From SXRF01 sp964624555 (lineage in GTDB: Bacteria; Pseudomonadota; Alphaproteobacteria; Rickettsiales; SXRF01), in assembly GCA_964624555.1 (NCBI GenBank), contig CAZUXB010000034.1:1-23645 (forward strand): a stretch of 23,645 bases of DNA, in the 5' to 3' direction. This document shows positions 13,789 to 21,149 of the stretch, piece by piece (the stretch's first letter is position 1; every line of letters starts with the position of its first letter). Below the pieces are notes generated by a model. It did no database searches. It saw only the letters and a program-made list of their open reading frames with translations, and was not told where the DNA came from. The translations under genes were made by a program, and so were the position numbers.

Positions 13789-14583
13789 TTACTGCTGTCT
13801 ATGGTCTGCCGGGGTAACGTTTATGAATGGAGTCGCCCCACCAAGCATATAAACCGGCAATTTACCATCCCATTTCTGTACGGCTTCATATTCCACCAAA
13901 CCTTTATTTTGTGCTAAAGCCTGAGCACGTATTGCCATTGATTCAGCTTCAGCCTTGGCAGACATTACACGCTGTTTTGCCTGTTCCTGAATCTGAACAG
14001 TTTTATTTTTTTCCTGTTCTGCGGTCTGGATAGCAACCATTTTCGCTTCTACAGCCCGTTCAAATTCTGGGGTGTAGTCAATATTTGCTATTTCTACCCT
14101 GGTAATATGTACATCACGGCTTCCTAAAGATTCTGTAAGCAGGTTCTGAATTTCTTCCTGCCCTTTACCACGGTTGGCTATAAAATCTACTGCATCCCAT
14201 TTACCCATTACGGTTTTTACCGCACCATTAACAGCCTGAGGAATCAACTTCTCTTCCCAATCCATGCCAACATTTTCCAGCATTTCATGCGCTTTAGTTT
14301 TCTCTAGATTATAATTCACTACCATATGAAATTTGCCCTGCTGAACGTCTTTAGTATAGGCTTCCGTCTCAATATCGTATCTTTTTATTCTAACATCCAT
14401 TTTCTTGATTTCAGTAGTTATAGGATTAAAGAAATACAAACCCTCCTCCAGAGATTCTGGTTGCACCTTACCCCACACTACCTTGACCCCGCGGTATCCG
14501 GTATCAACTATGGTAAAGGAGGCTAAAACTAGCATTAACACAATAAAAATCGGTAATAATTTTATTATTTTATAAGGATTCAT
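13789..14583 (-). CDS. SPFH/Band 7 (prohibitin-like) membrane protein
   Basis: 264 aa. One membrane segment at residues about 8-25 (LLPIFIVLMLVLASFTIV), then TGYRGVKVVWGKVQPESLEEGLYF, the start of an SPFH domain (about 27-200). A coiled coil follows: VAIQTAEQEKNKTVQIQEQA and AKAEAESMAIRAQAL. The layout is that of prohibitins and HflC/HflK-like proteins, which form membrane rings that hold proteases or other membrane enzymes. Location between iscU and iscA is unusual and suggests cotranscription with Fe-S assembly. A GGAAC ribosome binding site precedes ATG 14583. HflK/HflC pairs are excluded since no partner gene adjoins. Confidence 0.88.
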   Translation of the reverse strand: MNPYKIIKLLPIFIVLMLVLASFTIVDTGYRGVKVVWGKVQPESLEEGLYFFNPITTEIKKMDVRIKRYDIETEAYTKDVQQGKFHMVVNYNLEKTKAHEMLENVGMDWEEKLIPQAVNGAVKTVMGKWDAVDFIANRGKGQEEIQNLLTESLGSRDVHITRVEIANIDYTPEFERAVEAKMVAIQTAEQEKNKTVQIQEQAKQRVMSAKAEAESMAIRAQALAQNKGLVEYEAVQKWDGKLPVYMLGGATPFINVTPADHRQQ

Positions 14584-14622
14584 TGTTTAGTTCCATCAAA
14601 CTGTTTTATCTTATTTTATGTA

Positions 14623-15006
14623 TTAAGAATGTTTGTTTTTATAATCTTCGATAGCGGCTTTGATCGCGTCTTCGGCGAGCACCGAGCAGTGGATCTTCAC
14701 TGGTGGTAATGCCAGATGTTCTGCTATCTGCGTGTTTTTAATGGTCATGGCTTCGTCAATGGTTTTGCCTTTCACCCACTCGGTGATGAGCGAGCTGGAT
14801 GCAATGGCTGAACCGCAACCGAAGGTTTTAAATTTTGCATCAGAAATAGTTCCGGTGGCAGCGTCAACTTTGATTTGTAACTTCATCACGTCACCGCACG
14901 CTGGCGCACCAACCAAACCAGTGCCTACGTCCTCTGCATCTTTTTCCATTGACCCAACGTTCCTTGGGTTTTCGTAGTGATCTATTACTTTTTCGCTATA
15001 TGCCAT
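14623..15006 (-). CDS. iscU: Fe-S cluster assembly scaffold IscU
   Basis: 127-aa scaffold on which IscS-derived sulfur and iron are built into clusters. The ligands are visible: Cys37 and Asp39 (PACGDV), Cys64 (FGCGSA), and His106/Cys107 (IHCSVL). The chaperone-binding motif LPPVK (100-104), recognised by HscA, is present although hscA, hscB and fdx are not in this window. TAGGAGAG precedes ATG 15006. Closely spaced between the 154-aa unknown gene and the SPFH gene. Confidence 0.96.
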   Translation of the reverse strand: MAYSEKVIDHYENPRNVGSMEKDAEDVGTGLVGAPACGDVMKLQIKVDAATGTISDAKFKTFGCGSAIASSSLITEWVKGKTIDEAMTIKNTQIAEHLALPPVKIHCSVLAEDAIKAAIEDYKNKHS

Positions 15007-15015
15007 AATTCTCTC

Positions 15016-15480
15016 CTAATTTAATTTTACGGCTAATTTTCCGCAGTTATAAAATCCTTCACCGTCCGCCTGCACAATACCATTACATTTTTTAGCAAAA
15101 AATTCTAAAAATGCCGCATTAGTATTATATCCATCATCATCAACATCAGACAAAAGGCGCGAACAGATAATAAATTTTGTATTCTTCAAATGTTTTATTA
15201 CTTTATTTTTAGCCGACAAAGGCAAAAATCCTCCACCCAATTTCTCTATAAACTCACCACATTCCTCTTTGCATAACGATTCTTCTTCGTCATCTTTATT
15301 ACATTCAATTTCCAATGGCTGCTTACCATCTTTATATATTAATCCCGCTTCAGACCAATTCCCTTCAACTTGCTCAGCCAACTTTATTTCATAACCATAT
15401 TCATCTTTTATCCAGCCAATAACTTCATTAAGCGATGGAACATCATGGGAAGTACAAAACACTCTAGTATAATATCCCAT
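15016..15480 (-). CDS. Unknown acidic, cysteine-containing protein within the isc operon
   Basis: 154 aa from ATG 15480, which has AGGAGAG five bases upstream; a longer frame from 15504 would run into iscS and lacks this site. The product, MGYYTRVFCTSHDVPSLNEV and on, is acidic, with the cluster NKDDEEESLCKEECGEFIEK and further cysteines (about Cys9, Cys62, Cys71, Cys75, Cys106, Cys132 and Cys146). LEFFAKKCNGIVQADGEGFY lies near the C-terminus. No signal peptide, membrane segment or recognised domain. It lies between iscS and iscU, so a role in sulfur or iron transfer is possible, but this is inferred only from position. Confidence 0.72.
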   Translation of the reverse strand: MGYYTRVFCTSHDVPSLNEVIGWIKDEYGYEIKLAEQVEGNWSEAGLIYKDGKQPLEIECNKDDEEESLCKEECGEFIEKLGGGFLPLSAKNKVIKHLKNTKFIICSRLLSDVDDDGYNTNAAFLEFFAKKCNGIVQADGEGFYNCGKLAVKLN

Positions 15481-15488
15481 CTGCTCTC

Positions 15489-16700
15489 CTAATGTCCTGC
15501 CCATTCAATTTTTGAAATATCAATACCTTCTTGCACCATCTCCCACAACGGACTCATTTCGCGCAGTTTGCCAACGCTGTTTTTTATAAGGTTGATGGCG
15601 TAATCCACTTCTTCGTCGGTAGTGAAGCGGCCAAAACCAAAACGTATCGAGGTGTGGGCCAGTTCTTCATTCACACCCAGCGCACGCAATACATAGGATG
15701 GTTCGAGCGACGCCGAGGTGCAGGCCGAACCGCTGGAAACGGCTAAGTCTTTTATTGCCATGATCATGGATTCACCTTCTACATAGGCAAAGCTGATATT
15801 GAGGTTGCCATGCCAGCGCTGCTCACGGTCACCGTTTAAGAATACATCTTTCATGCCATCAAGAATTTCGCTGGCAAATTTATTGAATATGCGGCGCACA
15901 TGCTCGGCATCCTTGCCCATTTCGTTTTTAGCAATTGCGGCGGCTTCACCGAGGCCAACAACGAGCGGGGTCGGCAGAGTACCGGAACGGAAACCACGCT
16001 CCTGCCCGCCGCCGGAAATAAGCGGTTCAAGGCGGATGCGCGGACGGCGGCGCACATACAAAGCGCCAATACCTTTCGGGCCATAAATTTTGTGGCCGGA
16101 GATGCTCATCAAATCGATATTCATAGCTTCCACATCCAGCGGAATTTTGCCGAAACCCTGCGCCGCGTCAGTATGGAAAAATACACCTTTTTCACGACAT
16201 ATTTTACCGATTTCCGCGAGCGGCTGGATAACGCCGATTTCGTTATTCACGGCCATGACAGAAACCAGCAATGTATTTTCTTTGATGGCAGCTTTAAGCA
16301 CTTCCAAATCTACCAGACCATTTGCCTGCACCGGAAGATAGGTAACTTCAAAACCTTCCTGCTCCAGATGGCGGCAGGAATCGAGCACGCATTTATGCTC
16401 GGTCACTGGCGTGATAATATGGTTCTTCTTGTCTTTATAAAAACGCGCGACACCTTTAATGGCGATGTTGTTCGATTCGGTGGCACCGCTAGTGAACACG
16501 ATTTCTTTTTCGGTAGCACCGATGAGGGCCGCCACCTGTTCACGTGCCAGCTCGGTAGCCGCTTCCGCTTCCCAGCCATAAGCATGGCTGCGCGAGTGCG
16601 GATTGCCGAATTTCTCAGTGAAATAAGGCAGCATCTTTTCCAACACGCGCGGATCCATCGGCGTAGTCGCCTGATAATCAAGGTAAATCGGTAATTTCAT
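15489..16700 (-). CDS. iscS: Cysteine desulfurase IscS
   Basis: PLP enzyme that takes sulfur from cysteine for Fe-S clusters and tRNA thiolation. The 403-aa product starts MKLPIYLDYQATTPMDPRVL. His102 (TEHKCVLD) stacks on the cofactor, Lys204 (SGHKIYGPKG) binds PLP, and the catalytic Cys327 lies in the long loop SSGSACTSASLEPSYVL, which makes it a group I (IscS/NifS) enzyme rather than SufS. It ends with the IscS-type tail ISKIEWAGH. AGGAAC precedes ATG 16700. It leads the operon; iscR, the usual first gene in many proteobacteria, is absent upstream. Confidence 0.97.
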   Translation of the reverse strand: MKLPIYLDYQATTPMDPRVLEKMLPYFTEKFGNPHSRSHAYGWEAEAATELAREQVAALIGATEKEIVFTSGATESNNIAIKGVARFYKDKKNHIITPVTEHKCVLDSCRHLEQEGFEVTYLPVQANGLVDLEVLKAAIKENTLLVSVMAVNNEIGVIQPLAEIGKICREKGVFFHTDAAQGFGKIPLDVEAMNIDLMSISGHKIYGPKGIGALYVRRRPRIRLEPLISGGGQERGFRSGTLPTPLVVGLGEAAAIAKNEMGKDAEHVRRIFNKFASEILDGMKDVFLNGDREQRWHGNLNISFAYVEGESMIMAIKDLAVSSGSACTSASLEPSYVLRALGVNEELAHTSIRFGFGRFTTDEEVDYAINLIKNSVGKLREMSPLWEMVQEGIDISKIEWAGH

Positions 16701-16990
16701 AAGTTCCTACTTAGCAATTTAAGCGGGGCAAATTACCCCCAAAACCGCTAATAATCAAGTTATATAGCGTAATATAGTATAGCATAGTAAATTAATCAAC
16801 TATTATATGGCATATTTATGTTGCCACAAGGGGTTTACAAACCAAAAGAATCACCTAGATACAATAGGCCAATCTGATAAAATCTGTTCCCATAAGAAAA
16901 ATTCAGGCAGGCTGAAAAAAAACTTGCTGCTTTTTTTCTTTGCTTTAAACCAACATACCTACACAAATTTTATTTCATGAGTTTTGCATA
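16701..16990. promoter_or_regulatory. Divergent iscS/mreB regulatory region
   Basis: 290 AT-rich bases with no gene. On the minus strand, an iscS leader hairpin can form between GGGG (16725-16728) and CCCC (16736-16739), with outer AGC/GCT support. An iscS promoter is listed separately. On the plus side, GTTTACA near 16848 and TACAAT near 16860 could belong to an mreB promoter, but the spacing is poor. Runs GAAAAAAA and TTTTTTTC (16914-16938) form a weak AT hairpin. No recognised IscR or Fur-type site was found by eye. Confidence 0.4.
16771..16799 (-). promoter_or_regulatory. Probable iscS promoter
   Basis: Read on the minus strand: TTGATT (16799-16794), a 17-base spacer, and TATATT (16776-16771). 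The spacer also includes TATACT. It lies about 70 bases upstream of the iscS start codon. Confidence 0.45.
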
Positions 16991-18037
16991 ATGTTTCATA
17001 AGTTTCTTGGTTTGAATTCCGTTGATATGGCTATTGATTTGGGCACTGCCAACACGCTGGTATATGTGCGTGGGCGCGGTATTGTGCTGAATGAACCCTC
17101 GGTAGTTGCGATGAAAGACCAGCACGGCCTTATGGTTCCTTATGCTTTCGGTAATGAAGCCAAGCTGATGCTGGGCCGCACCCCTGCCAAAATTGACGCC
17201 AAGCGCCCACTTAAGGACGGGGTAATTGCCGATTTCCTGTCTGCTGAGGCTATGATTAAGCATTTTATCCATCAGGTTCATAACAGTAATAGCTTTATCC
17301 GCCCACGCCCGATGATAATTATCTGCGTTCCATCCGGCTCCACCCCGGTTGAGCGCCGTGCGATTCAGGAATCAGCGGAAAATGCCGGTGCGCGCGAGGT
17401 CTGGCTTATTGAGGAACCTATGGCTGCCGCTATCGGTGCCGACCTTCCAGTGACCCTTCCTACCGGTTCGATGATTGTTGACATCGGCGGTGGCACTACT
17501 GAGGTTGCAGTACTGTCGCTGGGTGGCATCGTATATGCCCGCTCGGTGCGCGTTGGCGGAGATAAAATGGACGAGGCTATTATTTCCTATATCCGCCGTT
17601 ATGCAAACCTGCTTATCGGCGAAACCACTGCTGAGCGTATCAAAAAAGAAATCGGTGCGGCTTGCGCTCCGGAAAACGGCGAAGGCAAGCTTATTGAAAT
17701 AAAAGGCCGTGACTTGCTCAACGGTGTGCCGAAAGAAATAACACTTTCGGAATACCAGATTGCCGAAAGTTTAGTGGAACCTGTTGGCCAGATAATTGAG
17801 GCAGTAAAAGTTGCCCTCGAATGTACGCCACCAGAGCTTTCTTCTGACATCGTTGATAAGGGTATTGTCCTGACCGGCGGCGGTGCGATGCTGCGTAATC
17901 TGGATCTGGTCCTCTCCAACGCCACCAGCCTCCCGGTCTTCATCGCCGACCAGCCGCTGAACTGCGTTGCCCTCGGCTCTGGCCGTGTATTAGAAAATCC
18001 GGAAAAACTGAAACACGTGTTGTTTAAGCAGGAGTGA
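16991..18037 (+). CDS. mreB: Rod shape-determining protein MreB
   Basis: Bacterial actin that guides lateral cell-wall synthesis at the inner membrane, 348 aa. The N-terminus MFHKFLGL can be the membrane-binding amphipathic stretch. Nucleotide-binding motifs: phosphate-1 DLGTANTLVYVRG, phosphate-2 DIGGGTTEVAVLSLGG, and the adenosine motif TGGGAML. Length is typical. mreC and mreD, which usually follow, are absent; the next gene is convergent rpoZ. The start ATG 16991 has no strong ribosome binding site. Presence implies a rod-shaped cell. Confidence 0.96.
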   Translation: MFHKFLGLNSVDMAIDLGTANTLVYVRGRGIVLNEPSVVAMKDQHGLMVPYAFGNEAKLMLGRTPAKIDAKRPLKDGVIADFLSAEAMIKHFIHQVHNSNSFIRPRPMIIICVPSGSTPVERRAIQESAENAGAREVWLIEEPMAAAIGADLPVTLPTGSMIVDIGGGTTEVAVLSLGGIVYARSVRVGGDKMDEAIISYIRRYANLLIGETTAERIKKEIGAACAPENGEGKLIEIKGRDLLNGVPKEITLSEYQIAESLVEPVGQIIEAVKVALECTPPELSSDIVDKGIVLTGGGAMLRNLDLVLSNATSLPVFIADQPLNCVALGSGRVLENPEKLKHVLFKQE

Positions 18038-18116
18038 TTATTGGATGATTGGATGATTGGATGATTGGATGATTAAGTAAAAAGTTTATTTTCTAATTAT
18101 CCAATAATCTAATTAT
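18038..18116. repeat. 8-bp tandem repeats and complementary AT-rich arm between mreB and rpoZ
   Basis: TGGATGAT occurs four times in a row (18042-18073). The following segment TAATTATCCAATAATC...CTAATCATC is partly the reverse complement of the repeat, so the whole spacer can fold into a long imperfect hairpin. It lies between convergent genes and probably serves as a bidirectional terminator. The last codons of rpoZ run into its right arm. Confidence 0.7.
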
Positions 18117-18506
18117 CTAATCATCAGTATCGATATTCTCTTCACCGAATGACATGCCCTCTTCCTCAACACTGGCCTGCGGCACGTTAACCTGCGAAGC
18201 TGCATCCTTAAAGGCTTCTTCCACATCAGACGGTATTTCCTCACCCTTAGTAAGTAATTTCTGGTCGGCAATATCGGATACCGGGCGTTTGAAGAAGCTC
18301 TGCACGAGATCTTCCTGAACAGCGGCCAGTTCAATGGTCTGGTCGGCGATCTCACGCAGGGCCACCACCGAATCCTTGTCGTTATCGCGCTCAACAGTAA
18401 GCGGGTTGCCAGAGGTTATCTGCTTGGCGCGCTGGGAAGCCAGAAGCACCAGTTCAAAGCGGTTAGGAACCTGTAATATGCAGTCTTCAACGGTTACGCG
18501 AGCCAT
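18117..18506 (-). CDS. rpoZ: RNA polymerase omega subunit
   Basis: Small subunit that helps assemble beta' and, in many bacteria, binds ppGpp. The 129-aa product starts MARVTVEDCILQVPNRFELV, followed by ASQRAKQITSGNP and ALREIADQTI, the family core (residues about 1-60). The remaining C-terminal half is a long acidic tail (VEEEGMSFGEENIDTDD), common in alphaproteobacterial omega proteins. AAGGAG precedes ATG 18506. The usual spoT/relA neighbour is not adjacent. Divergent from lipA. Confidence 0.95.
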   Translation of the reverse strand: MARVTVEDCILQVPNRFELVLLASQRAKQITSGNPLTVERDNDKDSVVALREIADQTIELAAVQEDLVQSFFKRPVSDIADQKLLTKGEEIPSDVEEAFKDAASQVNVPQASVEEEGMSFGEENIDTDD

Positions 18507-18598
18507 GAATCACTCCTTAAAATAGCTGTATTTTTCTTGAAAGAGTGGACTTCTAGGGCAAAACCCTGTAAATAGCAAGTATAAAGTTAAGGAAATAT

Positions 18599-19522
18599 AT
18601 GGCCGAAATTCATAACATGCTCGAAAAAAACGATAAAAAATTACCGCGCCCGGAATGGATAAGGGTGAAGGCTCCGGTATCACGTGAATTCCAGTCAACC
18701 CGCGATGTCATCCATACTCTCAAACTCAATACCGTTTGCGAAGAAGCCGCCTGCCCCAATATCGGCGAATGCTGGAACCAGAAGCACGCCACCGTTATGA
18801 TTATGGGCGATACTTGCACCCGCGCCTGCGCCTTCTGCAATGTAAAAACCGGCGTGCCCGGCGCGCTCAACCCACATGAGCCAGAAAATCTGGCACAGGC
18901 CATCGCTGAATTAAAACTCAAACATGTTGTGATAACTTCCGTTGACCGTGATGATCTGGAAGATGGTGGTGCCAATCATTTTGCCGAGTGCATAACCGCT
19001 GTGCGCAAACGTTCACCGGAAACTACCATCGAAGTTCTCACGCCGGATTTCCTGCGCAAGGAACATGGTATCGGCATCATCGCCAAAGCACGGCCGGATG
19101 TTTATAACCATAATATCGAAACCGTGCCGAGGCTGTATAAAACCATCCGTCCGGGTGCGCGTTATTTTAACTCGCTGCATTTGCTTAAAAGCGTAAAAGA
19201 ACAAGACCCGTCCATCTTCACCAAGTCGGGCATCATGGTCGGGCTCGGTGAAACCAAGGACGAAGTGCTGCAAGTGATGGACGATCTGCGTTCGGCGGAT
19301 GTGGATTTCATGACCATCGGCCAATACCTGCAACCAACCCCGGCGCATGCACCGATCGACCGTTATGTCACGCCGGATGAGTTCGATTATTATGCAAGGC
19401 AAGCCAAAGCCAAAGGCTTCCTTATGGTCGCATCATCACCCCTTACCCGCAGCTCCTACCATGCCGGCGACGATTTCGCCGAGATGAAAGCCGCGCGGGA
19501 TGCGATGTTGGCAGCGCAATGA
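18599..19522 (+). CDS. lipA: Lipoyl synthase
   Basis: Radical-SAM enzyme that inserts two sulfurs into protein-bound octanoyl groups to form lipoate, needed by pyruvate and 2-oxoglutarate dehydrogenases. 307 aa. The auxiliary cluster cysteines are Cys47, Cys52 and Cys58 (CEEAACPNIGEC), and the radical-SAM cysteines Cys73, Cys77 and Cys80 (CTRACAFC). The C-terminal RSSYHA motif supplies the conserved serine. TAAGGAAA precedes ATG 18599. It depends on Fe-S clusters, which links it to the isc operon nearby. Its stop overlaps the next ATG as ATGA. Confidence 0.97.
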   Translation: MAEIHNMLEKNDKKLPRPEWIRVKAPVSREFQSTRDVIHTLKLNTVCEEAACPNIGECWNQKHATVMIMGDTCTRACAFCNVKTGVPGALNPHEPENLAQAIAELKLKHVVITSVDRDDLEDGGANHFAECITAVRKRSPETTIEVLTPDFLRKEHGIGIIAKARPDVYNHNIETVPRLYKTIRPGARYFNSLHLLKSVKEQDPSIFTKSGIMVGLGETKDEVLQVMDDLRSADVDFMTIGQYLQPTPAHAPIDRYVTPDEFDYYARQAKAKGFLMVASSPLTRSSYHAGDDFAEMKAARDAMLAAQ

Positions 19523-19992
19523 AAAAAATAGCGCTAAAAAATTATTATCTTTTTGCACTGTGGTTACCAATTATTATTCCTGCAATATGCTCTGCAGCTT
19601 TATATTTTCTTAACTTAGATAACCTGAGTGAAAATTTAGCAACAACCTATTCTCTTCTACTTTCCTCTATAGTATTTGGTGGGATTCAATATTTTCTTTT
19701 TGCAACCTATCAGACAAATACCTGTCTCAATAAAACAAGTATTGAAATAGAACATATTATTAAAAAAGCACCATTAAACTTCACAAAAATTTGCTTCATA
19801 GGCACAACACTTATATTTCTTTGTCTTTCCTTATTTAACACACAGGAAACCCCAATTATTATTTCTATTATTTTCAGCGCATTTTTAAGTGCCATTATTT
19901 CACTTTTTGTATACCCATTTGCATATTTTTATATAATTATAGCTTTCACTTTAGAACATATCCTCAAAAAACTAAACATAATCAATGACTAG
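19519..19992 (+). CDS. Unknown membrane protein (about four membrane segments), AT-rich
   Basis: 157 aa. Hydrophobic segments at about 10-32, 42-63, 91-108 and 112-145 (the last long enough for one bent or two short spans), joined by short polar loops; a Lys-rich N-terminus (MKKIALKNYY) suggests the cytoplasmic side. No family recognised. Base composition is clearly more AT-rich than lipA and ratA on either side. Start ATG 19519 overlaps the lipA stop by four bases. It may have arrived together with the toxin-antitoxin pair that follows. Confidence 0.7.
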   Translation: MKKIALKNYYLFALWLPIIIPAICSAALYFLNLDNLSENLATTYSLLLSSIVFGGIQYFLFATYQTNTCLNKTSIEIEHIIKKAPLNFTKICFIGTTLIFLCLSLFNTQETPIIISIIFSAFLSAIISLFVYPFAYFYIIIAFTLEHILKKLNIIND

Positions 19993-20009
19993 ATATTTAA
20001 AACCACTTG

Positions 20010-20035
20010 ACAACATACAACATACAACATACAAT
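20010..20035 (+). repeat. 7-bp tandem repeats ahead of the antitoxin gene
   Basis: ACAACAT repeats three times (20010-20030), then ACAAT. The repeats lie between the membrane-protein stop and ATG 20042. The upstream ATG at 19985 would read them as codons, which argues against that start. Confidence 0.75.
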
Positions 20036-20041
20036 CAGCGC

Positions 20042-20302
20042 ATGATACGCACCCAAGTCTACATTCCCAATGAACTATACAACCAAGCCAAACTTCTGGC
20101 CAAACTTGAAGGAGTGAGCATTTCTGAATATATGCGCGAGGGGCTTTCTATGAAAGTTTCCTTACAAAAAAATATCGTAAAAAATAGTAAAAAAAAGAAA
20201 AGTAAAAAAGACCCTATGGCCAGCCTTGTTGGGATGTTTTCCTTAGGTAAAGGCATAGTAACCAATGTAGCATTAAATCATAACGACATTTACGATGAGT
20301 AG
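20042..20302 (+). CDS. Ribbon-helix-helix antitoxin (VapB-like)
   Basis: 86 aa from ATG 20042. MIRTQVYIPNELYNQAKLLA gives the beta strand and first helix of a ribbon-helix-helix DNA-binding domain, and GVSISEYMREGLS the second helix. A lysine-rich linker (KNSKKKKSKK) follows, then a C-terminal part (SLVGMFSLGKGIVTNVALNH) that should wrap the toxin. The frame extends to ATG 19985, but that would read repeat DNA. Three bases separate its stop from the PIN-toxin start, as expected for a type II toxin-antitoxin operon. It probably autoregulates transcription. Confidence 0.8.
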   Translation: MIRTQVYIPNELYNQAKLLAKLEGVSISEYMREGLSMKVSLQKNIVKNSKKKKSKKDPMASLVGMFSLGKGIVTNVALNHNDIYDE

Positions 20303-20305
20303 CCC

Positions 20306-20704
20306 GTGCAAGGTATTTTACTTGATTCCGATTACATTATCGCCCTTACATTTGATAATGAATCAACCCATCACAGTGCCGCGCTAATCAGAGAAAATAT
20401 TGCCGGAATAGAACAATTTATTCTTGAACCGATTTTATACGAATTAGCAACAGTTACATCTCGTAAGTTTGGACAAGAGCACGCCAGTAAACTAATTAAA
20501 CAAATATACAAACTTCCGATACGAAGAATTATTATCGATGAATTGGAACCTCATATATTAGAGTTATTCCACTCCCAGCGCAAAAAATCCACTTCCCTGT
20601 TCGATTGCGCCAATCTGGTAACCGCTAAACATTACGGATTTAAAATAGCCTCGTTTGATAGCTTTTATCCCAAAGAGTTGCTGGTAAATGCCGCAGCACA
20701 CTGA
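20306..20704 (+). CDS. PIN-domain toxin (VapC-like)
   Basis: 132-aa putative ribonuclease. The acidic residues expected of a PIN active site are visible: Asp7/Asp9 in ILLDSDYIIAL, Glu41/Glu46 in ILEPILYELATV, Asp100 in SLFDCANLVTAKHYG, and Asp118 in IASFDSFYP. Starts at GTG 20306, just after the antitoxin stop. VapC-type toxins cut specific tRNAs or rRNA; the target here is unknown. The gene overlaps the ratA start by 17 bases, so it is physically locked into the lipA-ratA row. Confidence 0.83.
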   Translation: MQGILLDSDYIIALTFDNESTHHSAALIRENIAGIEQFILEPILYELATVTSRKFGQEHASKLIKQIYKLPIRRIIIDELEPHILELFHSQRKKSTSLFDCANLVTAKHYGFKIASFDSFYPKELLVNAAAH

Positions 20705-21149
20705 ACAACAACACTCCCCCTATACCCCAACGCAGCTATTCGACATGGTGGCGGATGTGGAAAAATACCCTGAATTCCTGCCATGGTGCCGTGCTGCGCG
20801 GGTGATGAACAAAACGGAAGAAGGTTTCTTCGGCGAACTGATCATCTCATTCGCCCACATCACCGAGAGCTATACTTCAAAAGTGACCACCAACCGCGAG
20901 GCGGGAACCATCGAAGTAATCATGGTAAAAGGCCCTTTTGAGCACCTGACAAATAACTGGAAATTCACCGCTATAGAGGGCGGAACACAGATAGGCTTCG
21001 CGCTGGATTTCAAATTCCGCTCGAAAATATTGGAGAAATTAATCGGTTCGTTATTTTCCAAGGCAACTGCAAAAATGGTCACTGCCTTCAAAGAACGCTC
21101 AAACCAACTCTACGCGGCCCGGATCTTAGAGATAAATAAATCAACCTGA
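20688..21149 (+). CDS. ratA: RatA/Coq10-family START-domain protein
   Basis: 153 aa. Family pattern: SPYTPTQLFDMVADVEKYPE, FLPWCRAARV, then FGELIISFAHITESYTSKVT and FKFRSKILEKLIGSLFSKAT. Coq10-type proteins bind ubiquinone or isoprenoids and aid respiration; in E. coli RatA was reported as inhibiting ribosome subunit association. Location after lipA is common in alphaproteobacteria and supports the Coq10-like housekeeping role over a toxin role. ATG 20688 overlaps the PIN gene. The last 40 bases (21110-21149) overlap the convergent chemoreceptor coding sequence. Confidence 0.88.
   Translation: MPQHTEQQHSPYTPTQLFDMVADVEKYPEFLPWCRAARVMNKTEEGFFGELIISFAHITESYTSKVTTNREAGTIEVIMVKGPFEHLTNNWKFTAIEGGTQIGFALDFKFRSKILEKLIGSLFSKATAKMVTAFKERSNQLYAARILEINKST

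Noticed and set aside
15900..16694. Long plus-strand frame opposite iscS
   Set aside because: It is the mirror of a gene with all IscS active-site residues; no ribosome binding site or family resemblance.
20688..21149. ratA as the toxin of the adjacent toxin-antitoxin system
   Set aside because: The antitoxin already has a PIN-domain partner; the lipA neighbourhood and Coq10-like sequence favour a housekeeping role.
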